A stretch of DNA of 64,000 nucleotides from Variovorax ginsengisoli (GTDB lineage: Bacteria > Pseudomonadota > Gammaproteobacteria > Burkholderiales > Burkholderiaceae_C). The DNA lies in contig NZ_JAUJZH010000029.1 in assembly GCF_030486595.1 (NCBI RefSeq), forward strand, positions 36,482 through 100,481. The letters run 5' to 3'. Below are positions 17,750 through 25,865 of this stretch, piece after piece. A program made the position numbers and the translations under genes. The notes beneath the pieces were generated by a model. The model saw only the letters and a program-made list of their open reading frames with translations, did no database searches and was not told the origin of the DNA. Numbering within the stretch: position 1 is the first letter of the stretch; the number at the start of each line of letters is the position of its first letter.

Positions 17750-18961
17750 ATGACTTGCAGCCCTCTTCGTCGTCGCGTGCTGGCGCTCGCGGCCGGCACG
17801 CTCATGCTTGCAACCGGCCTGCCGGCGGCCTTCGCGCAAGGGAGCGGCAGCGCCCCCATTCGTGTCGGAGGCACCTTGCCACTCACCGGCCCGCTGGCGT
17901 CGGTCGGCATGATTCACAAGCTGGCCGCCGAGGTGTTTGTCGAAGACATCAACAAGCGCGGCGGACTGCTGGGCCGCAAGGTCGAGTTCGTCGTACTGGA
18001 CGACCAGTCGCAGCCGGCAAACGCCCGCACGCTGTACGAACGCCTGATCACTGCGGAAAAGGTCGACCTGCTGATGGGACCTTACGGCACGAGTTCGATC
18101 CTCGCCGCAATGGGCGTTGCGCAGCGGTTCAACAAGCTATTCATTCAAAGCAGCCTGGGGGAGCCAGCGCTGGCGCCGTACGACATGCAGTTCCCTTCGC
18201 TGCCCCTGGGCCCGGATCCGCGGCTGGCAGACACAGAACTCATCCTCGATGGATATGCCAGCCTGCCGAATCCGCCTAAAACCATCGCCTTTGTCACCAG
18301 CAAGTTCCCGTCGGCGCTCGACTTGGCGAAGGGAGGTCAAGAGATCGCGCAGAGGCGTGGCCTCAAGACCGTGCTAGCGCTCGAGTATGAGTTCGGAACG
18401 CGTGACTTCGGCGCTATCGCCGCTCGCATCAAGGACGCCAATCCAGACGTATTGTGGTCCGGCGCCGTGGGCATGGAGGCGGTGCAGTTGCTCGATGCAA
18501 TGAAGCGCATCGACTACCTACCGAAGCGTCACTTCTATCTGTTTCCGGCACCGGGTCCGACGGCGGGGCACCCGAACGCTGCCGGTGTGACCAGCCTGAC
18601 CTGGTTCGAAGACCACGACCCGTTCATCAAGAATGCTGGAGCCGCAGACTTCGTTGCAGCGTTTGTGCAGAAGGCCAAGGGAGCCGGCTTGCCGTATCCA
18701 GTCGCCGAATATCAGGCAGCGTCGGAATTTGCTGCATGGCAAATCATGGAGGCAGCTGCCAATGGCGCCGGCAAGATTGACGACAAGGCCATGGCCGCCT
18801 GGCTCAAGGCTAACAAAGTACAGACCGTGCTCGGCGTTCGTTCGTTCGAAGGCAAGTTCAACAGCAGCGCGCCCGACACCAAGCTCAAGCAGGTGCAGGG
18901 CGGAAAGTGGGTGACCGTTTGGCCGGCGAAGTTCCGCCCGCCGGGAGGCGCCTTCCAGTGA
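17750..18961 (+). CDS. ABC transporter substrate-binding protein (LivJ/LivK family)
   Basis: A periplasmic receptor of 403 residues. The signal peptide runs MTCSPLRRRVLALAAGTLML and ends near AFA-Q, then PIRVGGTLPLTGPLASVGM opens the type I binding fold. INKRGGLLGRKVEFVVLDDQ and GPYGTSSILAAMGV are classical Leu/Ile/Val-receptor motifs. It serves the importer encoded at 10309-13584. AGGAGAC precedes the ATG. Finding the receptor inside the operon, between catabolic enzymes, ties import to the pathway. Confidence 0.92.
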   Translation: MTCSPLRRRVLALAAGTLMLATGLPAAFAQGSGSAPIRVGGTLPLTGPLASVGMIHKLAAEVFVEDINKRGGLLGRKVEFVVLDDQSQPANARTLYERLITAEKVDLLMGPYGTSSILAAMGVAQRFNKLFIQSSLGEPALAPYDMQFPSLPLGPDPRLADTELILDGYASLPNPPKTIAFVTSKFPSALDLAKGGQEIAQRRGLKTVLALEYEFGTRDFGAIAARIKDANPDVLWSGAVGMEAVQLLDAMKRIDYLPKRHFYLFPAPGPTAGHPNAAGVTSLTWFEDHDPFIKNAGAADFVAAFVQKAKGAGLPYPVAEYQAASEFAAWQIMEAAANGAGKIDDKAMAAWLKANKVQTVLGVRSFEGKFNSSAPDTKLKQVQGGKWVTVWPAKFRPPGGAFQ

Positions 18962-18995
18962 CATCGCATACCCCCGGATCGCAACAGGAGAAATC

Positions 18996-20102
18996 ATGAG
19001 GACAATGACCTCGGCGCGGCTGCACCAGCTGCACACCCCAATGACCCTCGACACCATTCCGGTGCCGAAGCCTCGGTCCAACGACGTGCTCGTGCGCGTC
19101 AAGGCGTGCGGCATCGTTCCCAACATGGCGAACGTCATCAACAACTGGCCGAGCTGGTTTCCGCACCAGCCGCTCGCCAAGTTTCCGGCCATTTTTGGCC
19201 TTGATCCGGCTGGCGTCGTCGAGGAGGTCGGCGAGGCGGTGATCAATGCAAAACCGGGCGACCGCGTGTACGTGAGCCCGCTGCGTTCTTGCGGATCGTG
19301 CAAGGCCTGCCGCTCCGGCCGTCGTAGCCAGTGCCGTTACTACACGCTCAATGGCTATTTCAGCACCAGCACAGACGGGCAACGGATTTTCGACCTGTAC
19401 CCGTACGGGGGCTTCAGCGAGTACATGACAGCGCCTGAGTACGCGCTGGTGAACATTCCCGACAACCTCAGCTTTGAGAAGGCTGGACGGTTTGGCTATC
19501 TAGGCACCTCCTACGGTGCGCTGTGCAATGCTGGCGCTGGCCCGGGGCAAGTCGGCCTGATCGACGGCATCACCGGTACGCTGGGCGTCGCGGCAACGGT
19601 GCTCGGCTTGGCGATGGGACTGTCCAAGATTCTGGGTACCGGGCGGGATCTGGCTCTGCTGGAGCGCGTGAAGGCGCTGGCTCCCGAGCGCATCGAGGTC
19701 ATCGCGCTGGGGGATCGACCGACCGGGGAGTGGGCGAGGGCACAGACTGGCGGCGACGGCGTTGATTTCGCGATCAGCGCATTGGGCGCCCGCGCACCGG
19801 TCGAGACGATGCTGGAATCCATGAAGGGCGTGCGGCGCGGCGGCAAGGTGGTGAATATCGGCGGCGTGTCGGACGCTTTGCCGATCGACATGAAGTGGCT
19901 GATGGACGAGCAGATCCAGTTGATCGGGTCGAACTGGTTCAGCGCCACGCAAGGCCAAGAGATGGCCGACATGGTTCGCACTGGGACCATCGACCTGTCG
20001 TACCTGGAAGACGTCACGTTCCCTCTGGCACGCGTGAACGAAGCGATCTCCGGCCTGAAGGATCGCAACGGGGGCTTTTCCAACTACGTCGTGTGCCCCT
20101 GA
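18996..20102 (+). CDS. Zinc-type alcohol dehydrogenase (MDR superfamily)
   Basis: A 368-residue medium-chain dehydrogenase. The structural zinc lobe is intact: C99, C102, C105 and C113 (CGSCKACRSGRRSQC). C38 (ACGIVPNM) matches the first catalytic-zinc ligand, but the usual GHE that follows is GLDPAG here, so the catalytic zinc site differs from ordinary ADHs. The nucleotide-binding turn is GITGTLGVAATVLGLAMG. CAGGAG precedes the ATG. It probably oxidises or reduces an alcohol/aldehyde intermediate of the operon. Confidence 0.85.
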   Translation: MRTMTSARLHQLHTPMTLDTIPVPKPRSNDVLVRVKACGIVPNMANVINNWPSWFPHQPLAKFPAIFGLDPAGVVEEVGEAVINAKPGDRVYVSPLRSCGSCKACRSGRRSQCRYYTLNGYFSTSTDGQRIFDLYPYGGFSEYMTAPEYALVNIPDNLSFEKAGRFGYLGTSYGALCNAGAGPGQVGLIDGITGTLGVAATVLGLAMGLSKILGTGRDLALLERVKALAPERIEVIALGDRPTGEWARAQTGGDGVDFAISALGARAPVETMLESMKGVRRGGKVVNIGGVSDALPIDMKWLMDEQIQLIGSNWFSATQGQEMADMVRTGTIDLSYLEDVTFPLARVNEAISGLKDRNGGFSNYVVCP

Positions 20103-20145
20103 AGGCCTTGGCTGCCATGAGCCTCGCCAATGCCCGCCTCGACTA

Positions 20146-20265
20146 GTCGCGGTCGAAGAGGCCGTCCGCCTGAAGGAGAAGGGCGCGGCCACCGAGGTCA
20201 TCGCGGTCTCGTGCGGCGACGCGAAGTGCGAGGCGCCGATCTTCTCGGTGGCCGACTACGGCTGA
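20146..20265 (+). pseudogene. etfB/etfA deletion remnant (EtfB N-terminal piece joined to EtfA C-terminal piece)
   Basis: A single frame of 39 codons reads VAVEEAVRLKEKGAATEVIA then VSCGDAKC, which is EtfB from about residue 35, and continues without a break as EAPIFSVADYG, the near-C-terminal 'ApIF.vADYgl.gDLf' motif of EtfA, before a TGA. EtfB and EtfA are normally consecutive genes of about 250 and 310 codons, so roughly 450 codons have been lost and the ends joined in frame. The start of etfB is also absent. It cannot make a working electron transfer flavoprotein. It lies between the dehydrogenase and the hydroxyacid dehydrogenase and interrupts the otherwise tight operon. Confidence 0.65.
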
Positions 20266-20391
20266 GGACAGCGGCGACGGTCCAGGCGGGGCGGGCCCCG
20301 GCGACGTGGTGGAAGCAGGGATCGACGGCCTGGGGGCCCAACGCATTTGTTTCATCGAGGGCTCGCCTTCGTCTCATCGTAGGGAATGACC

Positions 20392-21360
20392 ATGACCAAG
20401 ACTGTTTTGCTGACTGACTACGCCTGGCCCGATGACTCCATCGAGCGCGGGGTCATTGAATCAGCGGGCCTGCGTCTCGTGAGCGGACCGGCCGCGCCAT
20501 CCAACGTGTCAGACATCGACGCTCTGATCGCCGCGCATCAACCGCACGGGATCATGACGTGCTGGGCGGAGGTCTCCGCGCACGCGATCCAGTCAAGCCT
20601 GCCGCTCGAGATAGTGGCCCGCCTGGGCGTCGGGCTGGACAACATTGCCGTGCAGGCCGCGACCGACCGTGGAGTCTGGGTGACGAACGTGCCAGACTAT
20701 TGCGTGGAGGAGGTTTCAGACCATGCGCTCGGATTCATTCTGTCCTGGACCCGTGGATTGAATCACTTCGATCGCGAGGTTCGGGCCGGGCACTGGAACC
20801 CGGCGAGCGCGAAACTCAAGCGACTGGCCAACCTGACCTGCGGCATCGTAGGATTCGGACGCATCGGCCGCCTCACCGCCCGCAAGCTGTCTGCGTTCGG
20901 CTGCCGACTGTTGGCATATGACCCGTTTCCGGGCGCAGCGCATCCGGGCGTCGAGCCGATGGATCTGGACGGCCTGATGCGCAACAGCGACATCGTTGTA
21001 GTGCATGCGCCATTGGTAGCGGCCACCAAGCACTTGATCAACCGCGAGCGCCTGGCCCTGATGCGGCCGGGTGGCCTGCTCATCAATGTCAGCCGAGGCG
21101 CCGTCGTGGATACAGCGGCAGTGATGGAGGCCCTCAGGTCCGGTCGCCTATCCGCAGTTGGTTTGGATGTGCTGGAGTCGGAGCCGCAGGTGCCGGACGA
21201 ACTGAGGTCCAGTCCGGGCGCGATGTTGACGCCGCATGTTGCGTTCTCGTCCGACGCGTCGTTGGAAGAGTTGCGGCGCCGCGCCGCCGAGGAGGTGGTG
21301 CGTGTCCTGTCGGGTCAGGCGCCGCGCGAGGGGCGCAATCAGCCGGCTCACCGCCGTTAA
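20392..21360 (+). CDS. D-isomer-specific 2-hydroxyacid dehydrogenase (NAD-dependent)
   Basis: A 322-residue dehydrogenase; the ATG at 20392 is preferred over 20386 because AGGGA lies upstream at proper distance. Seen: VARLGVGLDNIAVQAATDRG, the dinucleotide turn GIVGFGRIGRLTARKLSAFG, and the catalytic triad as Arg in NVSRGAVVD, Glu in LDVLESEP and His in LTPHVAFSSD. The family reduces 2-oxoacids such as hydroxypyruvate or phosphoglycerate. Next to a kinase and an enolase-like gene it suggests conversion among 2-hydroxy-, 2-oxo- and phospho-acids. Confidence 0.9.
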   Translation: MTKTVLLTDYAWPDDSIERGVIESAGLRLVSGPAAPSNVSDIDALIAAHQPHGIMTCWAEVSAHAIQSSLPLEIVARLGVGLDNIAVQAATDRGVWVTNVPDYCVEEVSDHALGFILSWTRGLNHFDREVRAGHWNPASAKLKRLANLTCGIVGFGRIGRLTARKLSAFGCRLLAYDPFPGAAHPGVEPMDLDGLMRNSDIVVVHAPLVAATKHLINRERLALMRPGGLLINVSRGAVVDTAAVMEALRSGRLSAVGLDVLESEPQVPDELRSSPGAMLTPHVAFSSDASLEELRRRAAEEVVRVLSGQAPREGRNQPAHRR

Positions 21361-21369
21361 GGAGACGCC

Positions 21370-22368
21370 ATGTCGAATGCAGCCGTACCGGACCGCGATC
21401 TGGTCCACTTCGTCGAAGTCCAAGGCCTGACAAAACCTGGCGTCAAAGCGCGCTGGCAGGAGTTGGCCGGAGGCGTGTCTTCCGACATCTGGAAGGTCGA
21501 TCTGGGCGATCGCACAATTTGCGTCAAGCGCGCGCTGCCGCAACTGAAGGTCGCGGCGGTGTGGGATGCGCCAGTCTCCCGCAATGCCTATGAGTGGGCT
21601 TGGATGCAATTCGTGTCGGAGCATTGCCCCGCCAATGTTCCCGCGCCGATCGCGCAGGATGTGGAAGCCGGCCTGTTTGCCATGGCCTACTTGGAGCCGG
21701 AGGACCACCCGGTGTGGAAGCAGCAACTCCTAGCGGGCGAGGTTGACGTTGGTTTGGCTGCAGCGGTCGGTAAGGTGCTCGGCGCGATCCATGCGGAAAG
21801 TGCCTGGCGGATCGACCTCGCCAAGCGCTTCGACACGATCGAGAACTTCTATGCCCTGCGACTGGAGCCCTACCTCGTGGCGACGGCGGCACGTTATCCC
21901 GAGGTCTCAGCCGCGCTTCTAGCGCTGGTGGCGCAGACAGCGGGCACCACGCACGCGCTGGTCCACGGCGACGTGAGCCCGAAGAACATCCTGGCCGGTC
22001 CGCGAGGACCGGTGCTTCTCGATGCGGAGTGCGCATGGTATGGAGATCCGGCGTTTGACCTCGCGTTTTGCCTCAACCACCTTGTGTTGAAGGCGGTTGT
22101 CGTGCCGTCGCGCAGCGCTGAGTTCGCGCGGTCGTTCATGGCACTCATGCGCAGCTACCTCGACCAAGTTGGTTGGGAGCCCGCGCACGAAGTACAACGC
22201 CGGGCCGCGAAGTTGCTGCCCGGCCTGTTGCTGGCGCGGATCGATGGCAAGTCGCCCGTGGAGTACATCACCGATGAGCAAGAAAAGGACCGAGTCAGAG
22301 GCTTTGCGGTTGGCTTGATCAAGGATCCATCGCAAGAACTCAGTGACATCTGCCGCCGCTGGTTCTAG
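21370..22368 (+). CDS. Aminoglycoside-phosphotransferase-fold small-molecule kinase
   Basis: A 332-residue protein with a protein-kinase-like (APH/ChoK) fold. Seen: Lys53 in TICVKRALPQ, the catalytic loop LVHGDVSPKNIL (D201, N206) and the metal-binding VLLDAECAWYGDPAFDLAF (D218). It starts ten bases after the hydroxyacid dehydrogenase stop and is the last gene of the operon. Antibiotic resistance is not suggested: context is catabolic, and the family phosphorylates many small alcohols (choline, homoserine, methylthioribose, macrolides). A hydroxyacid substrate for the enolase-like protein at 14174 is my inference. Confidence 0.82.
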   Translation: MSNAAVPDRDLVHFVEVQGLTKPGVKARWQELAGGVSSDIWKVDLGDRTICVKRALPQLKVAAVWDAPVSRNAYEWAWMQFVSEHCPANVPAPIAQDVEAGLFAMAYLEPEDHPVWKQQLLAGEVDVGLAAAVGKVLGAIHAESAWRIDLAKRFDTIENFYALRLEPYLVATAARYPEVSAALLALVAQTAGTTHALVHGDVSPKNILAGPRGPVLLDAECAWYGDPAFDLAFCLNHLVLKAVVVPSRSAEFARSFMALMRSYLDQVGWEPAHEVQRRAAKLLPGLLLARIDGKSPVEYITDEQEKDRVRGFAVGLIKDPSQELSDICRRWF

Positions 22369-22542
22369 ACGCGCATGAGTCGGCGACCTCCTCAAGAGAG
22401 GTAACGCAAGGTGGCCGATGCTTTGCGGCCATGGCTCGCGGGGCAACGGCAGAAGCCGCGTCTTCAAGATCGCAGCGGTGCCCTCTGCTTTGACTTCACT
22501 GGCCTCCTGCTACGCAACTGCAGCCAGTTGCCTCAGCCCGGC

Positions 22543-22573
22543 AAAAAAAAGCCACCCGATGGACGGGCGGCTT
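22543..22573 (-). terminator. Intrinsic terminator of the porin gene
   Basis: Read on the minus strand, AAGCCGCCCG, a five-base loop and CGGGTGGCTT form a nine-pair stem with one G-U, followed at once by a run of eight T. It lies about 40 bases after the porin stop. The plus-strand kinase operon approaches from the other side and ends 175 bases earlier; on that strand the hairpin has no T run, so the signal is oriented for the porin. Confidence 0.85.
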
Positions 22574-22613
22574 CAACTACTTCACTTGCAAGAAAATTGG
22601 CAGCGCTCTCTGA

Positions 22614-23876
22614 TCAAAATGCGTGACGGATCCCCACGTCGTAACCCAGCGACTTGCTGGGCGTCGCGCTGCCGGGACCGCCCGGAACTGGGCCCATGTA
22701 GAAGCCGGGAGAGCCTGTGACTGCCAGCGCAGCGCCATCCTTGTCTTTCAAATACGAGAACGTGGTGTACAGCGCCGTCCGCCTCGAGAGGTTGTGTACG
22801 TATCCGATCGCGAATTGATCAGCCTTCGGGTTCGGGTTCAGGCCCAGAGTATTCGCGTTCACATTGTTGTATTTGACCTCCGAGTAAGACGCGCGAATCA
22901 TCCCGACACCCACGGGTATGAGCACGCCGACAACGGCACCATTGGCGCCGGGTTTCGTAGTACCGAACGGGTTGAAGGTGTTCTTCGCGAAATCGGTGTT
23001 CTGCTTGTTGTTGGAATATTCACCGAGCAACTTCACCACGCCAAAGTCGTATGAGGCGCCTAGGTTCCAAGTATTGAGTGTCGTTGTTGTACCGACGAAA
23101 TAGTTGGAACCGATCGTGCTTGCTCCGTAGGCCAACGCTACATCCAGCGGACCTTTGGCGTAACCCACGCGACCGCCAACGTATCGGCCGACCCGCGCGT
23201 TGTTGGGCGTCAGGGCCAGGGTCGGGTTCGCGGCAATCGCGGCAGATCCTGGAGGAGTCAGGCCGCCCGGATCATAGGAGACTTGCTCATTGAAAGCATA
23301 CATGAACTGACCATAAATCCCGCCTAGGTTCGGTGGCAGAAAGTAGCCCACCGAGTTGACAGCCCTCACATAGTTTGGATTCGCTTGGAAGCCGCTGTTA
23401 GGGACACCGAAAGTGGCGCCGCCACTTGCAGTCGTGATCAGGTTGGTACCGACCCCGTTGGCGCCAAAAGCATCGAATACGGTGTCGTTCCAGAACGTGG
23501 GCGTGAAGTCCTTTCCAAGGCGAACTTCACCGAAGACGCCGGACAGGCTGACGGTTGATCGCCGATTGAAGATAAGGGCGCCTCCGGTGCCTGCGCCGAG
23601 GCCGTTGTCGTTGGTCATCCCTGCTTCCAACCAGAAGGTCGCGGCCAAGCCGCCCCCGAGATCTTCCGTTCCGCGGAACCCCAACCGGCTGTTGTTGTAG
23701 CCGGAACTCGTCATGGCCGTTTGCGACTTATTGACGGACACACCGAAAGGCGTTTCCGACTGATTCTTGTATCCGCTGATGGCTGCGTCAACAACGCCAA
23801 ACAGGGTCACCGTTGACTGAGCCGAGGCGACGCCGGTCGCAGCTAGAACAGCCACGGCGACGAGAGTTTTTTTCAT
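22614..23876 (-). CDS. Gram-negative general porin (Porin_4 / OmpC-like family of beta-proteobacteria)
   Basis: A 420-residue outer-membrane porin. I start it at the ATG at 23876 (GGAG upstream), giving the signal peptide MKKTLVAVAVLAATGVASAQ with cleavage near SAQ. The mature start STVTLFGVVDAAISGY, the NNSRLGFRGTEDLGGGLAA strand and the final aromatic residue (DVGIRHAF) are family hallmarks. It faces the kinase end of the liv operon tail to tail. A LacI-type operator like that of the liv operon overlaps its promoter, so the porin is probably the outer-membrane entry route for the same substrate. Confidence 0.93.
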   Translation of the reverse strand: MKKTLVAVAVLAATGVASAQSTVTLFGVVDAAISGYKNQSETPFGVSVNKSQTAMTSSGYNNSRLGFRGTEDLGGGLAATFWLEAGMTNDNGLGAGTGGALIFNRRSTVSLSGVFGEVRLGKDFTPTFWNDTVFDAFGANGVGTNLITTASGGATFGVPNSGFQANPNYVRAVNSVGYFLPPNLGGIYGQFMYAFNEQVSYDPGGLTPPGSAAIAANPTLALTPNNARVGRYVGGRVGYAKGPLDVALAYGASTIGSNYFVGTTTTLNTWNLGASYDFGVVKLLGEYSNNKQNTDFAKNTFNPFGTTKPGANGAVVGVLIPVGVGMIRASYSEVKYNNVNANTLGLNPNPKADQFAIGYVHNLSRRTALYTTFSYLKDKDGAALAVTGSPGFYMGPVPGGPGSATPSKSLGYDVGIRHAF

Positions 23877-24008
23877 TGCGGGTGTCTCCAAATGTAGGAA
23901 TTGCGGCTTGTGGGAATGGAACGCGGTCAAGTCTTGAAGCAGTTAGCGTCGACCATCAACATGGCAGTCCAAGGCTTTCTGTCTGATTGAAACTACGCAC
24001 CAATGCGT

Positions 24009-24026
24009 GCTAACGTTCGCATTATC
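24009..24026 (-). promoter_or_regulatory. Porin promoter -10 with LacI-type operator
   Basis: On the plus strand 24009-24020 reads GCTAACGTTCGC, identical in 11 of 12 bases to the perfect palindrome at 10185-10196. On the minus strand GATAAT (24021-24026) is a good -10 for the porin and abuts the operator, the same geometry as at the liv promoter. A weak -35 (TTCTAA, minus strand, 16 bases upstream) is visible. This supports joint control by the LacI-type protein encoded at 8081. Confidence 0.6.
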
Positions 24027-24029
24027 GTA

Positions 24030-24399
24030 GCTGTACCGGTCGTTAGAAGAAACTAGGGTTTCCTCTTAGATTCTCTCGGTGATCTGGCGTCGAACCGCCG
24101 AGAGTTACGATGCCATCGTAAGCACAACTATGTTGGCTACAAGGGACTAGACGGTGGCGGTGATTCGCGGATTTGGCTTCGCATCCAGCGCGGGGCACTC
24201 GACGAGGAAGCGGCGTTCGTCCGATCTAGCTGCGTGGGGCAACTTGGTCAGGTCATCAGCGATGCAAAGCCTTGGCTCAGGGGGAACTGGTGCTCGTCGT
24301 GACAACTGCTGGATGACGTCTCCCCCGAATTCCGGACTTTTCAAAACTAAAGGTAAGGTGGCTTTTTCGGCCGGCCCGTGAGGGCAGGAAGGAGAAGCG
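24030..24399. other. Unassigned stretch between porin promoter and IS3 fragment
   Basis: No gene is recognised here. A short minus-strand frame (24147-24344) ends in residues such as LPHAARSDERRFLVECPALD but has no ribosome site and no family I can name. The sequence just before 24400 (from about 24316) is probably the left end of the IS3 element that carries the downstream orfA. Confidence 0.3.
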
Positions 24400-24666
24400 A
24401 TGAAGAGGTCGAGATTCAGCGAGGAGCAGATCGCCTACGCGTTGCGGCTGGCCGAGTCGGGTACGCCGGTGGTCGATGTGTGCCGCCAGATTGGCGTGTC
24501 TGAGGCGACGTACTACACCTGGAAGAAGAAGTTCGGTGACTTGGGCGTGACCGAGCTCAAGCGCTTGAAGATGCTCGAGGACGAGAACGCCAGGCTGAAG
24601 CGCATCGTGGCGGACCTGACACTGGACAAGCAGATCCTGCAGGAGGTCGTCCGAAAAAAGCTCTGA
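24400..24666 (+). CDS. IS3-family transposase OrfA (helix-turn-helix subunit)
   Basis: An 88-residue OrfA of the IS3 family. Seen: SRFSEEQIAYALRLAESG, VCRQIGVSEATYYTWKKKFG and the coiled-coil start LKMLEDENARLKRIVADLTL. These are the OrfA hallmarks: a helix-turn-helix that recognises the element ends and a leucine-rich oligomerisation helix. GGAAGGAG precedes the ATG. The partner OrfB is broken, so the element cannot move itself. Confidence 0.9.
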   Translation: MKRSRFSEEQIAYALRLAESGTPVVDVCRQIGVSEATYYTWKKKFGDLGVTELKRLKMLEDENARLKRIVADLTLDKQILQEVVRKKL

Positions 24667-25021
24667 AGACTACCAACGGCGTGAGCTGGCAGCCTGGATG
24701 CAGGAGCGCTTCAAAGTGAATGTGCGCAGGTCGTGTCGATTGGCGCTGCTGAGGCCCTCGGTCTGGTATCAGAAGAGCGAGGCGCGCGATCAAAGTGCGT
24801 TGCGGTTGCGCATTCGGGAGATCGCCATGGACCGACCGCGATTCGGGTATCTGCGCGTCCGGGTCATGCTCAAACGCGAGGGCTGGTCGGTGGGCAAGAA
24901 GCGGGTCTATCGCCTGTGCCGGCTGGAAGGGCTGCAGTTGCGCATGAAGGTCAACCGCCGCAAGCGCATCAGCCCGCAGCGCGGTCGACCGGTGCCCGCG
25001 ACCGGGCCGAATCAGCACTGA
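24665..25021 (+). pseudogene. IS3-family transposase OrfB, truncated
   Basis: OrfB begins near the end of orfA in another frame (EDYQRRELAAWMQERFKVNV) and continues with RPRFGYLRVRVMLKREGWSV, KKRVYRLCRLEGLQLRMK and RPVPATGPNQH. There a TGA replaces the TGG of the usual NQHWSMDF motif. Only SMD follows before the IS6 terminal repeat at 25032 interrupts the gene, so the whole DDE catalytic domain is absent. About 118 of the usual 280 codons remain. Confidence 0.85.
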
Positions 25022-25031
25022 AGCATGGACT

Positions 25032-25865
25032 GGCTCTGGTGCAAATCTTCCGCGCGGGCGAACGACTTCGTGGGTGCGTGCGTGCCTGTCAGGCCAAAAG
25101 CACCGCGCTCCAAATTGCGGGCGCGGCTTGGCCCGCTGTACGCAACCGGCCCAGATTGAACTGGCCTTTGCGGATGCGATGGAGCAGCTCAACGCCGGCG
25201 ATCGTCACGGCCGCGCGATCGAAGACCTTGAAGCCGAACATGGGCTTGATGCGCGCCTTCACGCCCCGATGGTCCTGCTCGACCATATTGTTCAAGTAGC
25301 GCGACGATCGCAGCCGAGTGTCTTTCCAGCGAGGACTCTGCTCGGGCAACTCCCGGACTGCGCGATGCGAGGCGGCGTAGCCGTCCAGGGTGATGCTGAC
25401 CGGAGGTCGTCCTTGAGTCTGCAGCGCCTTGCGAAAGAATGCCTTGGCTGCCTTCACGTCGCGGTTGACGCTCAGGCGAAAGTCGACCGTCTGGCCTTCT
25501 CGATCGACGGCACGATAGAGATAGCTCCACTTGCCGCGGATCTTCACGTAGGTTTCGTCGACGCGCCATGAGCGACCGGCCCTGCGAGCAAATAGATTCC
25601 AGCGCTTCTCGAACTCGGGCACGAAACGTTGGACTCAGCGCATGATCGTTGTATGGGCCACCGCCAGGCCGCGCTCGGCCATCATCTCGACGAGGTCACG
25701 AACGCTCAGCTTGAAGCGCAGGTACCACCGAACGCATAGGACGATGACCTGACGCTCGAAGTGCCGGCCCTTGAACAGTTCGTCCATGCTTTGAAGCCTC
25801 TGCGCCATCGATTCGCCTTCAGTTCAGAGGCCACAGCGTAACCAGGGCGAGATTGCACCAGAGCC
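25032..25865 (-). mobile_element. IS6-family insertion sequence with terminal inverted repeats
   Basis: The element is 834 bases long and bounded by inverted repeats. The left end reads GGCTCTGGTGCAAATCTT (25032) and the right end, on the other strand, GGCTCTGGTGCAATCT (ending 25865); the first 13 bases match exactly and resemble the IS6/IS26 GGCNCTGNTGCAAA ends. It carries one transposase gene on the minus strand. The eight bases flanking each side (CATGGACT and CTGATGGA) do not match, so no target duplication is left, which suggests a later deletion or recombination at one end. It cuts the IS3 orfB. Confidence 0.85.
25089..25808 (-). pseudogene. IS6-family transposase with internal stop
   Basis: From the ATG at 25808 the frame gives a 239-residue IS6-type transposase. 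It begins with a helix-turn-helix region (RWYLRFKLSVRDLVEMMAER) and keeps the DDE residues: WRVDETYVKIRGKW (D), ITLDGYAASHRA (D) and VEQDHRGVKAR (E). At codon 58 a TGA (25635-25637) replaces the Trp of the usual MRWVQRF, splitting the gene. A fragment from 25622 could be made but lacks the DNA-binding part. The same TGG-to-TGA change kills the neighbouring IS3 orfB. Confidence 0.85.

Noticed and set aside
21370..22368. Antibiotic-resistance aminoglycoside phosphotransferase
   Set aside because: The fold matches, but the gene is the last member of a catabolic operon and no resistance or integron context exists.
22369..22542. A second terminator after the kinase gene
   Set aside because: Only a five-base stem (ACCTC/GAGGT) with no T run is visible, too weak to report.
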